Assembly: GCF_037024155.1 (NCBI RefSeq)
Contig: NZ_JAYKTS010000001.1
Span: 62,001 to 126,000 of the forward strand
Direction of reading: 5' to 3'
DNA length: 64,000 nucleotides
Source: Bacillus sp. 2205SS5-2
Lineage (GTDB): Bacteria; Bacillota; Bacilli; Bacillales; Bacillaceae_K
A program made the position numbers and the translations under genes. Below, piece by piece: positions 48,504 through 56,974 of the stretch (its first letter is position 1; every line of letters begins with the position of its first letter). The notes beneath the pieces are model-generated. The model made no database searches and had not been told where the DNA came from. It saw nothing but the letters and a program-made list of their open reading frames with translations.

Positions 48504-48686
48504 AGGGTGTTTTCGCAAAGATTGTGGCTATTCGAATAGGAAGATACCACCTGATTTGTATGACTTCATGCTCTTTTCCTAATGAAAACTTTTCCATCTC
48601 TAGATAAAAAGTAAAAAATCAGTCAAAAAACCTTACTGCCTGTTTTTTCTTTGTGCCATTAGCAACAAAGTATACGAAATGAGCCT
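48504..48686 (+). repeat. MITE-like element, type A, TSD TATATA
   Basis: AGGGTGTTTTCGC to ACGAAATGAGCCT with exact TATATA flanks (48498-48503, 48687-48692). Confidence 0.85.
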
Positions 48687-48862
48687 TATATAAAGATAGC
48701 TGATAGCTAGTTTAAAATAGTACCTAATAGCAAACAACTAAATTTTCAAAGCTGCTAATAGAAAGAGTAAATCCCGAAGATAGTATGATCTATTTAAATC
48801 GCTAGTTATTAAACTACTCGAAAATCAAGTAATAGCGTACTATAGATAACGATATTTATATA

Positions 48863-48909
48863 ATAGATAATAGATAAGTCAAGATATTTCAGTACTATCT
48901 ATTATCTAT
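48863..48909. repeat. 14-bp perfect inverted repeat, AT-rich
   Basis: ATAGATAATAGATA (48863-48876) and TATCTATTATCTAT (48896-48909) are exact reverse complements with 19 bases between. The surrounding 250 bp is unusually rich in TAGATA/CTATC-like words and has no gene. Confidence 0.6.
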
Positions 48910-48958
48910 CATTTGCTAGGAAAGAGTAGTTACCAAGTATTATCTCGTTAGTTCGATA

Positions 48959-49068
48959 AGAGTGTTTTCGCAAAGATTGTGGCTTTACGAACCCGTTTAT
49001 TTTTGATAGAACTCAACAGTGAAATGGGAGATATAATGAAATAGCCACGATATATATCAAACGAGCCT
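48959..49068 (+). repeat. MITE-like element, shortened type B, TSD TCGATA
   Basis: AGAGTGTTTTCGC to AAACGAGCCT, only 110 bp, with exact TCGATA flanks (48953-48958, 49069-49074). Short copies with clean duplications suggest that internal length does not matter for movement. Confidence 0.82.
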
Positions 49069-49221
49069 TCGATAAAAAGCAAGGAGATGACTTTTTTGTC
49101 TAAGATTGTTTTCTTAAAAAATATTACTATTTAACCCAGTCAAGAATCTATTAGATTGCTTTTTTTCAATTACGAAATACTTTTTTAAAATAGAGGATTA
49201 AAGAGTAAAGAGACTATTTAC

Positions 49222-49262
49222 AAAATGGAGGTAGACACATGAAAATGGAGGTAGACACATGA
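49222..49262 (+). promoter_or_regulatory. Tandem 20-bp duplication creating a 7-codon leader ORF before the NUDIX gene
   Basis: AAAATGGAGGTAGACACATG occurs twice, back to back (49222-49241, 49242-49261). Each copy supplies a GGAGGT site and an ATG. The first ATG (49239) encodes MKMEVDT and stops at TGA 49260-49262, overlapping the real start by ATGA. Confidence 0.8.
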
Positions 49263-49708
49263 AACGAGTCGATGTAGCAAGCACGTTTATTTTAGATGAA
49301 TCTAGAACGAAGGTTTTAATTGTCAAGAACGTTCGCGGGGAATCTTTTGACTACAGCTTACCCGGTGGAGCGGTAGAAGTAGGTGAAACATTAGCGGAAG
49401 CAGCGATAAGGGAAACAAAAGAAGAGAGCGGTTATGATGTAAGGGTCAATGGTGTACTTTCTATACACGAAGCTTTCTTTCAGGAAAAAAATCATCATGT
49501 GGTCTTTTTCACTTTTACTGCGGAAGTATCTGGTGGGGCAATCGAGATTTCGCAGCCAGATGAAATTCTCGATGTCCGTTGGGTTACGATTGAAGAAGCT
49601 CATTCTATGTTAATAGATAGGCAAATTGATATAAAAAAATATGCGCATCAACAAGGTAGAGCTGAACATGTGATCCGAAACCAGCTAAAAATAGACAAGA
49701 ATGGGTGA
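49259..49708 (+). CDS. NUDIX hydrolase
   Basis: 149-residue pyrophosphohydrolase of nucleoside-diphosphate-X compounds. The NUDIX box is complete: GGAVEVGETLAEAAIRETKE followed by ESG, at about 40-62. The substrate (oxidised nucleotide, sugar nucleotide or other) cannot be inferred. The start ATG 49259 follows the second copy of the duplicated ribosome binding site. Confidence 0.9.
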   Translation: MKRVDVASTFILDESRTKVLIVKNVRGESFDYSLPGGAVEVGETLAEAAIRETKEESGYDVRVNGVLSIHEAFFQEKNHHVVFFTFTAEVSGGAIEISQPDEILDVRWVTIEEAHSMLIDRQIDIKKYAHQQGRAEHVIRNQLKIDKNG

Positions 49709-49867
49709 TTTAGGCACTGAGAATCTGTAGCGCAAATTCAGAGTGATACTTTCCCCAATGATATTTCACTTTTGGAATTCATAAATAGAACATGATCTGT
49801 TTAAGAGGAATGATATTTTCATATCAGAACAAATGTTCTCGTTTTGTAAAATGAGCATATTTTAGTA

Positions 49868-50031
49868 AGGTACTTGTCGTAGATAGAGTGGCTATTTCAT
49901 ATTGATTTTTGATAAAATCGTCTATTTCACTGTTGAATTCCATCAAGAGTAGACGTATTGATGCCCGAAACAAAGCTATATGACCGTTTATAGACTGGTT
50001 CGAAAAGCCAAAAACGTTGTGAAAACAACCT
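49868..50031 (-). repeat. MITE-like element, type B, reverse
   Basis: AGGTACTTGTCGTAGATAGA to TTGTGAAAACAACCT with good type B interior (GATGCCCGAAACAAAGCTAT). Flanks TTAGTA/TAAATA match at four of six. Confidence 0.7.
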
Positions 50032-50126
50032 TAAATAAAATCAAAACAGTAATAGGATAGGTGTCTAGTTGTGTAAAACATAATGCCCAAACACATGGTA
50101 GGTGTCCTAACGGAAATGTTGAATAT

Positions 50127-50303
50127 ATGGATAAAATTCTTATTTTAATACTAATTACAGGTATTTCCGCAAATACACAGGTGTTGGGGAGATTTTACAA
50201 AGAAAAGATGAATAGAATTAGTGTTGTGGTCTGGACAGTCGTGCTGATTCCTTTCATAGGTCTGTACTTTTCCACATCCCGAGATCACCTTGATCATAAG
50301 TGA
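50127..50303 (+). CDS. Possible small membrane protein
   Basis: 58 residues from ATG 50127 with two hydrophobic segments (ILILILITGIS and VVVWTVVLIPFIGLYF) and a charged tail. The ribosome binding site is poor, and the frame is open further upstream without a better start. It could be a decayed gene end. Low confidence. Confidence 0.3.
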   Translation: MDKILILILITGISANTQVLGRFYKEKMNRISVVVWTVVLIPFIGLYFSTSRDHLDHK

Positions 50304-50504
50304 GAAGCGGTGTAGAGATGTATTTACATCTGCTGACAACCTCGATGAGAAGAAAGCATTTATTTCTAAATAGAACAAACGTTCTCAAGAGGGAAAAAGG
50401 GCACTTTTCTGTACTTATAGGCTAAAAAACTGCTGAAAAAAATATCGTTTAATCATTTTCTTGAGCGGTGAGACGTTAAACATGTTTATAAAGCATTTAA
50501 ATAA

Positions 50505-50674
50505 AGGTTGATTTCGCAAAAATTGTGCCTTTGAATAAAACTAAATCCCATGAATTGCGTGACTTCGCGGTCTATTTCAATTAAGGTTTTTTTGATTTCT
50601 AAATCAAAGGTAAGAAAAAGCCTTATTGTCTGTTTTTCTTTGTGCCAAGACTCACAATGTACCCGAACAGAGCA
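50505..50674 (+). repeat. MITE-like element, type A, degenerate, TSD AAATAA
   Basis: AGGTTGATTTCGC to CGAACAGAGCA with a type A interior (GACTTCGCGGTCTATTTC). AAATAA flanks at 50499-50504 and 50675-50680 are exact. Confidence 0.7.
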
Positions 50675-50678
50675 AAAT

Positions 50679-50719
50679 AAAAAGGAAATGAAGTCAAATA
50701 ATGCCTCATTTCCTTTTTT
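50679..50719 (-). terminator. Terminator of the MFS transporter gene
   Basis: AAAAGGAAATGAAG and CCTCATTTCCTTTT form a stem with T-runs on both strands, about 10 bases past the MFS stop. Confidence 0.75.
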
Positions 50720-50729
50720 CTTGAAAATT

Positions 50730-52040
50730 TTATCCTTTATTTTGATTGCTTCGGGACCAAATAACAACGGGGATAAGTAGGAGTGAAAGGGTTGCTCCGA
50801 CAAATGAGAGGATCTCATAACTCGATTGAGCAACAATCAACCCTGAAAGCACTCCACCAGATGCACCAGCCAACGCGATCAAGACATCAACTGCTCCTTG
50901 CGTCTTAGCTCGGGTGGTTGGATGAGTTGAATCCACTATGAGGGCTGTACCACTAATTAATCCAAAGTTCCAACCAAGTCCTAGCAAAATAAGTGCGAAA
51001 ATCAATACTATTAAAGAATCAGAAGGTGCAACTGCTGCTATCACCCCGGCAGCTAGTAGAATGACTCCAGAAGCGATTGCCATTATTGTCCGTCCAATCT
51101 TGTCCACGAGGATACCAGTCACGAGTGAAGGGAGGTACATAGCACCTATATGGAACCCGATTACAAGTCCTACTTCTTTTAAGCTATGTCCATAATGGCC
51201 CATATGTACAGGGGTCATTGTCATTATGGCTACCATAACAATTTGAGTTAAGACCATGATCGTGGCCCCAACAACGACTCCGCGACTATTTAGTGGTAAG
51301 ATTTCAGAATCCGATTCAAATACATTTACCTCATCTTCTTTTTTTATAGTTGCAATAGCTTTTGCAACTATAAGCGGGTCAGGTCGAAGTAAAATTATTA
51401 GTATCAAACCAGCAGAAATATAGGCTGCTGCTGCAAGAATGAAAGGACCTGCTAGAGCAGGAACACCGATGGACAAAGCAAATCGGCCCATGACCCCAAC
51501 CAAGTTTGGACCGGCAACAGCACCAAATGTGGTTGAAACCATCGCAATACTGATTGCTGTTGCTCGCTGAGTAGGTTGAGCTAAGTCTGTACCCGCATAA
51601 CGTGCTTGTAAGTTCGTTGCAGTTCCTGCACCATATATTAATAAGGAGGCAAAAAGCAGAAAAACATTTCCGTTTAAGGAAGAAATCACAACTCCAATCG
51701 CTCCAATACCCCCGGTTAAAAATCCCGTTGCAAGACCTGAACGACGTCCAAAACGTTGGGATAGGCGACCAACTAGTAGAGCAGCTCCAGCAGAACCGAG
51801 AGTAAATAGTGCTACTGGAACCCCGGCAAAACTATCTGTACCTAACATATCTTGAGCGAGGAGGGCTCCAACCGTTACTCCCGCTGCAAGACCAGCTCCT
51901 CCAAAAATTTGAGAAAGGACAACGATGAACAGCGTCTTTCGATATAGTTGTTTCTGCTTTTCTGGAGAATCAATGTAACTTTGTATCAAAGCTGCTTGAT
52001 ATTCCATCCCTTTTGTTCCAGCAAATTTATTTGATAACAC
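50730..52040 (-). CDS. MFS transporter linked to an ArsR-rhodanese regulator
   Basis: 436 residues with 12 predicted helices after a soluble N-terminal stretch of about 35 residues. The loop-2 motif GRLSQRFGRRSGLATG (MFS motif A) and the equivalent TGILVDKIGRTIMAI in the second half are present. GTG start at 52040 behind AGAGG, with an internal ATG at 52007 as alternative. It follows the ArsR-rhodanese gene on the same strand with 143 bases between, so it is probably expressed and regulated with it. Export of a sulfur-containing or thiol-reactive compound would fit; the substrate is unknown. Confidence 0.85.
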   Translation of the reverse strand: MLSNKFAGTKGMEYQAALIQSYIDSPEKQKQLYRKTLFIVVLSQIFGGAGLAAGVTVGALLAQDMLGTDSFAGVPVALFTLGSAGAALLVGRLSQRFGRRSGLATGFLTGGIGAIGVVISSLNGNVFLLFASLLIYGAGTATNLQARYAGTDLAQPTQRATAISIAMVSTTFGAVAGPNLVGVMGRFALSIGVPALAGPFILAAAAYISAGLILIILLRPDPLIVAKAIATIKKEDEVNVFESDSEILPLNSRGVVVGATIMVLTQIVMVAIMTMTPVHMGHYGHSLKEVGLVIGFHIGAMYLPSLVTGILVDKIGRTIMAIASGVILLAAGVIAAVAPSDSLIVLIFALILLGLGWNFGLISGTALIVDSTHPTTRAKTQGAVDVLIALAGASGGVLSGLIVAQSSYEILSFVGATLSLLLIPVVIWSRSNQNKG

Positions 52041-52183
52041 TCAGACCTCTTTCCGAAGGTGCTAAATTATGACATATGTTGAATTCTACCATAACTATGT
52101 CCTCCTAAACGTTGTAGTTTACATTAGATTTGATTTGAAGGAAAGCCCCTGTTCACCTAGAACTGGCATTCAATAAAAAATTC

Positions 52184-52849
52184 TTAATTTCTCTCTTCCT
52201 GCATATTAAATTGCTTCCAATCTTGAACACTTTTATCTAATCGAAATGCATTAATCCCTTTTGTTTTCAATAACTCAACAGCTACAACTGACATTAAACA
52301 ATAGGGCCCTCTGCAATAAGCGATGACATCTTTGTTAGATGGCAGAGATGCTAGCTTTTTTTGAAGCTCTTCAATCGGAATGGATATTGCACCTGGAATA
52401 TGAGCTTGTTCATATTCATCTTTTGGTCGTACATCTAATAGCAAAACTTCTCCATATTCCATCCGAATTTTTAAATCTGATAGCGATAGCCTCTCCATCT
52501 CTAATTGCGGATTGAGAAATTCTTTTTTAATAGATTGTACTTGAACCAATTGTTTCTCAGATAAACTATGAAAAGAACTCATAAAATCTGATACCTTAGA
52601 ATCGGCAAGTTCATAGATAACGAAATTCCCTTGTTTAGTGTAATTAACTAATCTGGCGTTATGGAGCGTCTGCAAATGTTGTGACACATTGGCAGCAGTC
52701 ATGCCTGTACTTTTAGCTAATCGTTCAACTGATTTTGGACTTTGTGATAAGAGATCTATTATTTCTAACCTTTTCGGACTTGAGAGACTTTTTCCGATAC
52801 GAGCGAACTCTTGATATAACCGGTCCTTTAATATTCTTTCATCAACCAA
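52184..52849 (-). CDS. ArsR-family transcriptional regulator fused to a rhodanese domain
   Basis: 221 residues. Residues about 15-95 form an ArsR winged helix (SVERLAKSTGMTAANVSQHL is the recognition region) without the usual metal-binding CxC in helix 3. Residues about 120-215 form a rhodanese domain with the active-site loop YCRGPYCLMS, where the first cysteine is the expected persulfide-carrying residue. Such fusions sense reactive sulfur or other thiol-reactive species. TTG start at 52849 with GAGGTGAT upstream. A perfect palindrome lies between promoter and start, indicating autoregulation, and an MFS gene follows. Confidence 0.88.
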   Translation of the reverse strand: MVDERILKDRLYQEFARIGKSLSSPKRLEIIDLLSQSPKSVERLAKSTGMTAANVSQHLQTLHNARLVNYTKQGNFVIYELADSKVSDFMSSFHSLSEKQLVQVQSIKKEFLNPQLEMERLSLSDLKIRMEYGEVLLLDVRPKDEYEQAHIPGAISIPIEELQKKLASLPSNKDVIAYCRGPYCLMSVVAVELLKTKGINAFRLDKSVQDWKQFNMQEERN

Positions 52850-52863
52850 TTTACTATCACCTC

Positions 52864-52922
52864 AACTATTCAATAGAGTTATTGAATAGTTTTATTGTAT
52901 TCGTTCCGTATTCTTGGGTCAA
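52864..52922 (-). promoter_or_regulatory. Promoter and palindromic operator of the ArsR-rhodanese gene
   Basis: Read on the minus strand, TTGACC (52917-52922) and TACAAT (52894-52899) are 17 bases apart. Directly downstream lies the 12-2x-12 palindrome AACTATTCAATA/TATTGAATAGTT (52864-52875, 52880-52891; 4-bp centre), at about +1 to +30. ATTCAATA-type halves are typical of ArsR operators. Confidence 0.85.
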
Positions 52923-53273
52923 TGTCATAGTTTCATTTTCAAACAATGCCAACTATTCTTGACTTGTCCTAGATTAATAAATTCGTTAAAAAATGTAGGG
53001 CTTCACGTCCTAGACGAGAAGTACTGGTGTAGGGAGATTATCCTAAGTTGACCGTAAATTTTCTCTCGTCATAATAACAATCAAACAAAACGTCAATTCA
53101 ATTCTATGTTCAAAGTAAATTCCATGATCGATGACGAAGAAGAATGACATAGCGCGGGGATTTATACAAATTCCGTATTCAAAAACAACGAAAAGCGGAT
53201 GTCTTTAAGCAAAACGAAAACTCTTTGAGACTAGTTATTTCTTTTTGTAAATACTTCAGAAATTCTCCATTGA
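52923..53273. other. Intergenic stretch without a recognisable gene
   Basis: About 350 bp between the ArsR-rhodanese promoter and the end of citR. I see no open frame with a ribosome binding site, no repeat-family copy and no clear terminator. Confidence 0.5.
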
Positions 53274-54152
53274 TTAAAGTCTGAATTGAGAAAGAAACGC
53301 CAAAAATTCGCTTTGCTTCTGATGTCGATACTTCATAATTGCAAAAGTTTCAGCTTCAGGAAGGGGAACTATTTTTGACTCGACCTCCAATAATCTCCCT
53401 TCTAATAACTCTCTTCTGACAGTAGAAGACGGAAGATAAGAAACCCCTAGCCCTTCCACGATAAATCGTTTAGTTATATGAGAATGGGAAACCTTCATCA
53501 TCTTCGTTTTCGGATAAATATGCATTATTTTTTTACAAAGTGCTTCCCAATAACCAGGATGATTATGTGTGAGCAAGCGATTGGTTGATAAAATCTCTTC
53601 TTCATCTAGCGGGTAAGCAGATTCAAAATCTCTGCCATCATGTGGGGCTACTAAGATGATCTTATCTTTAGAAAGAAGAGTAGTTTCTAAGTCTGGATGG
53701 TAACTCTCAAGGACTGAAAGACCCAAATCCACGTTCTCTGAGAATACGGCATTTTCAATATCGACAGAATCAATAATCTGGACAGAAACTTCGACATCAG
53801 GATGTTTTTTGACATACTGCTTTAAGACATAAGGGAGAATCGTGTCTGCAATGAGCGGCGAAATCGCCAGTATTAGCTCAGTGGTATAGCCTTGAGTAAA
53901 AGATTGGAGATCTTGTCGAGCTTGTTCATGCACCGCAAGTAGCTTCTTCACGTGCTTGTAATAGCGACGACCAGCTTCTGTCAATTTGATTTTCTTTCCT
54001 TCGCGCTGAAACAATAACACTCCTAACTCTTTTTCTAATTGCTTTATATGTACAGTGACGGTTGGTTGTGAAATATATAATGCGTCAGCGGTTTTTCGGA
54101 AATTTCCTATTTCAGCAGCGAGTAAGAAAGTTTTCATCCAAGTAAATTCCAT
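53274..54152 (-). CDS. citR: LysR-family regulator CitR
   Basis: 292 residues. The N-terminal winged helix (NFRKTADALYISQPTVTVHI, then KQLEKELGVLLF) and the C-terminal effector domain (LAISPLIADTILPYVLKQYV) match the B. subtilis citrate synthase regulator CitR in length and sequence style. It represses the divergent citA gene in B. subtilis. The start ATG 54152 lies after AGGAGGAAC. Gene order and orientation, 108 bases from citA, agree with that role. Confidence 0.88.
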   Translation of the reverse strand: MEFTWMKTFLLAAEIGNFRKTADALYISQPTVTVHIKQLEKELGVLLFQREGKKIKLTEAGRRYYKHVKKLLAVHEQARQDLQSFTQGYTTELILAISPLIADTILPYVLKQYVKKHPDVEVSVQIIDSVDIENAVFSENVDLGLSVLESYHPDLETTLLSKDKIILVAPHDGRDFESAYPLDEEEILSTNRLLTHNHPGYWEALCKKIMHIYPKTKMMKVSHSHITKRFIVEGLGVSYLPSSTVRRELLEGRLLEVESKIVPLPEAETFAIMKYRHQKQSEFLAFLSQFRL

Positions 54153-54183
54153 TTTGTTCCTCCTTATTAACAAATATTATCAA

Positions 54184-54216
54184 GTTAATTAAAAATATTC
54201 AATATTCTTAATTAAC
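54184..54216. promoter_or_regulatory. Candidate CitR operator in the citR-citA interval
   Basis: GTTAATTAA (54184-54192) and TTAATTAAC (54208-54216) are perfect inverted halves 15 bases apart. The centre AATATTCAATATT is itself palindromic. It lies between the two divergent starts, as expected for a LysR-type site. Confidence 0.55.
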
Positions 54217-54260
54217 AAATTATTATACACTATTATTAACAAAAGGAGGGGATAACGATT

Positions 54261-55343
54261 ATGTTTATTGAAGGATTAAAGGGAGTCGTAGCAGCTCAAA
54301 CAAGAATTAGTGCGATTGATGGGATGAAAGGGAGGTTGATTTACAGAGGTATCGATGTACATTCATTAGCCATGCAGTATTCATTCGAGGAAGTATCATA
54401 TTTACTTTGGTATGGACACTTACCGTCAGTGGAATCATTAGCTGCATTAAAAGCTGAAATGAGTTGTCAGCGAACTCTATCGACAACAATCAAAAGACTC
54501 ATGGAACATCTACCTACAAATATGGACTCGATGAGCATGCTTAGAACCGTCATATCCGCTGAGGGAACGCAAGAATATCAATGGAAACCGACCATCGCAG
54601 AGGCCATTAAACTAACGGCTATGATCCCTAGTATAATAGCCTATTGGCATCGAAAAGAGAAGGGATTATCAATAATTGAGCCTAATCCACAGTTTGATCA
54701 TGTCGAAAACTATTTATATATGTTAACAGGAGAAAAACCAACGCTCGCACAGATAAAAGCATTAGAAACCTACATGGTATTAACATTAGAACACGGAATG
54801 AATGCTTCAACATTCTCTGCAAGAGTCACAGCATCAACTGAATCGGATTTAGTTTCCGCAATCACATCTGCCATTGGGACAATGAAAGGACCTCTTCACG
54901 GTGGTGCACCTTCGGGAGTTATTTCCTTATTATCAGAAATAGGGGTAGCTGAAAAAGCAGAACCGGTGATTCGTAAAAAGCTATTAAGTGGAGAGAAACT
55001 TATGGGATTTGGCCATCGGGTCTATAAAACGCATGACCCGAGAGCCGTCGCACTTCGTGAATCACTGCTAGAAGTAGAAGGGGAGGATGAATGGTTAGAT
55101 CTTGCCATGACTGTCGAAAATGTGGCCATTAAGGTCCTGAATGAGTTAAAACCAGGAAGATCACTATATACAAATGTAGAATTTTATGCGGCAGCGATAA
55201 TGAAATCCATTGCATTGCCATCAACGTTATTTACACCTACTTTTACCGCCAGTCGTATTGTAGGGTGGAGTGCGCATGTTTTAGAGCAAGCAGAGAATAA
55301 CCGCATTTATCGACCTCAAGCTGAATATATTGGCAGCAAGTAA
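54261..55343 (+). CDS. citA: Citrate synthase CitA-type (minor)
   Basis: 360 residues of the short bacterial citrate synthase type; condenses oxaloacetate and acetyl-CoA. Catalytic motifs are [21 protein letters not shown] and the final [15 protein letters not shown]-terminal [13 protein letters not shown] and LIYRGIDV are characteristic. AAAGGAGGGG precedes the ATG. Divergent from citR, it is the CitA paralogue rather than the main CitZ enzyme of the citZ-icd-mdh operon, which is not here. Confidence 0.9.
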   Translation: MFIEGLKGVVAAQTRISAIDGMKGRLIYRGIDVHSLAMQYSFEEVSYLLWYGHLPSVESLAALKAEMSCQRTLSTTIKRLMEHLPTNMDSMSMLRTVISAEGTQEYQWKPTIAEAIKLTAMIPSIIAYWHRKEKGLSIIEPNPQFDHVENYLYMLTGEKPTLAQIKALETYMVLTLEHGMNASTFSARVTASTESDLVSAITSAIGTMKGPLHGGAPSGVISLLSEIGVAEKAEPVIRKKLLSGEKLMGFGHRVYKTHDPRAVALRESLLEVEGEDEWLDLAMTVENVAIKVLNELKPGRSLYTNVEFYAAAIMKSIALPSTLFTPTFTASRIVGWSAHVLEQAENNRIYRPQAEYIGSK

Positions 55344-55499
55344 ATAACTAGCTTTTTCATAGAAAAAGAAGGATGATAATAACATTGTTATGTAAACTAA
55401 AAATCAATAAAATATATTGAGTGAAAGCAGTCATTCGATTAATCAAATGACTGCTGAAAATTAAAAACGAGTTTAAGTAGGAAAAACCCAAAATTCTAT

Positions 55500-55588
55500 A
55501 AGAGCCGATCATCCAGTTTTAATAAAATGAAATGGAGGATTTAGTCAAAAATCAGGTGAAATAGCCACAATGTATACGAAATGAGCCA
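55500..55588 (+). repeat. Remnant of a type B element (right end)
   Basis: TGAAATGGAGGATTTAGTC, then GTGAAATAGCCACAATGTAT and ACGAAATGAGCC match the right half of type B. The left half is reduced to about 20 unclear bases. This is the last copy of the family toward the right edge. Confidence 0.6.
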
Positions 55589-56139
55589 AATTAAAAGGAC
55601 ATGTAGAATTTCTTTTGGTTAAATTAGATTTACCATAACAGAAAAAATATTGCTGCTGGAATAATTATTAGTGAGATACAATTATTAATATAAGATTTTA
55701 TAAATTTAATGAAGCTAACTGAATAAATCTATATTTTTTCATTCCGTCTCACTATAAGTAGTATACTTTTGATATGAGACTAAATATCATATCTTTATTC
55801 GACTTTCTATAATATATATTATGTAAACTAGATAAAAATCTTAAGAGAGCCACAACAAACAGGTCTTCTCTTCTGACGAGTTGCACAAAAGTATAAACTA
55901 AAATTCCATAAAAGAATAAACTCCTATACTCCTCTCTTTTTTGTATTAGATCATTATGAAGTATTGAACGTTAACACCAGAATGTTGAAACGAATATTCA
56001 GGTGTTTTTTCTCGAATTAACTTTTAAAATCTACGCAATGTTATAAGCTGCTTTTGCATAATCATTTTATTTCACTTATCATACAATTTCATGCTTTTCA
56101 CAGCTATTACTAAAGTTCATTAACTCCTGTATCGCTAAG
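55589..56139. other. AT-rich stretch without a recognisable gene
   Basis: Very AT-rich with frequent stops in all frames. No repeat-family copy, hairpin with T-run or ribosome binding site followed by a plausible gene is visible. Confidence 0.5.
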
Positions 56140-56602
56140 CAATTATTAAAAGTAGAAATTTTGCTCTATTATATAATAGTTTATCTTGATGTAGATCTAT
56201 TACAACTCCTTGAAAAAGCTGATTATTTAATAAGTCCCATTTAGGATTATAAATATCTAAGTAAATACTAGAACCTTCTAGAGTTTTCTTAATTCGATAA
56301 TAATCAAACTTCAATACTCTTGTTTAAACATCTAATAGTAATTGCCTAGTTTTGCGCTTTTCAATATTGAATTTTTGATATAAGTTTGCGTACATCATAT
56401 CATAACGAGATGATCCGAGTTTTGGTTCATCCCATATTGTTGGTTTTATTTTAATACCATTTTCAAAGCCTCTATAATCTCTTGTGTAATTTACAAACAT
56501 ATTCCATAGATAATATGTTTCCGTTTCTATATTTAATCAAAACTGTTCTGCAATTGAACCTCTTGCTATTTCTTTTACATAAGATGTGCTTTCTCTTCCT
56601 AC
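56140..56602 (-). pseudogene. Decayed gene of unknown family, two in-frame stops
   Basis: On the minus strand one frame reads VKEIARGSIAEQF-stop, then YYLWNMFVNYTRDYRGFENG, WDEPKLGSSRYDMMYANLYQ, a second stop after QLLLDV, then SSIYLDIYNPKWDLLNNQ and GVVIDLHQDKLL. Codon use and composition are protein-like throughout, with only two nonsense codons and no frameshift, so the loss looks recent. I do not recognise the family. It lies back to back with a resolvase remnant. Confidence 0.55.
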
Positions 56603-56639
56603 CTATATCTACAATGCCTTTTTAAGGACTTATAAATTG

Positions 56640-56798
56640 ATACTGAGTTCAGATATAAGGTATCATAAAAATCACGCAGGAATGAATTATGCAGTAAAGC
56701 TATATAAAGAAGGAAATATGACTGTAAATCAAATTTGTGAAATTACAAATGTGTCTAGAGCTTCATTATATAGAAAGCTATCAGAAGAGAACAAATAG
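56640..56798 (+). pseudogene. C-terminal remnant of a serine recombinase (resolvase/invertase)
   Basis: The last 40 residues of the frame (HAGMNYAVKLYKEGNMTVNQ, then ICEITNVSRASLYRKL) are the Hin-type helix-turn-helix that ends resolvases and invertases. No catalytic domain with its serine motif precedes it. It marks a former plasmid, transposon or phage segment. The DNA from 56799 to 56974 holds nothing I recognise. Confidence 0.65.
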
Positions 56799-56974
56799 TC
56801 CTTCCTTACCCCATTATCAAGAAAAGGGCCATATTGTTGAAGATTATTGTGCAGATGATGTTATAAGGGGTTGTGGCAAAAGAGTCAAAAATGTTCGCTT
56901 TATATTGAAGGAAACAAAGAGAAATTGTTGAAGAATATTGAGAGTAATTATTTTGGGATGAAAAGAGGGGTTAT

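Noticed and set aside
55429..55453. Hairpin GCAGTCATT/AATGACTGC downstream of citA as terminator
   Set aside because: No T-run follows within a useful distance, so it is only a possible structure.
56939..56953. Fur-like site before the Fes-like esterase
   Set aside because: Only about 10 of 14 positions match. The gene's function makes it attractive, but the sequence support is weak.
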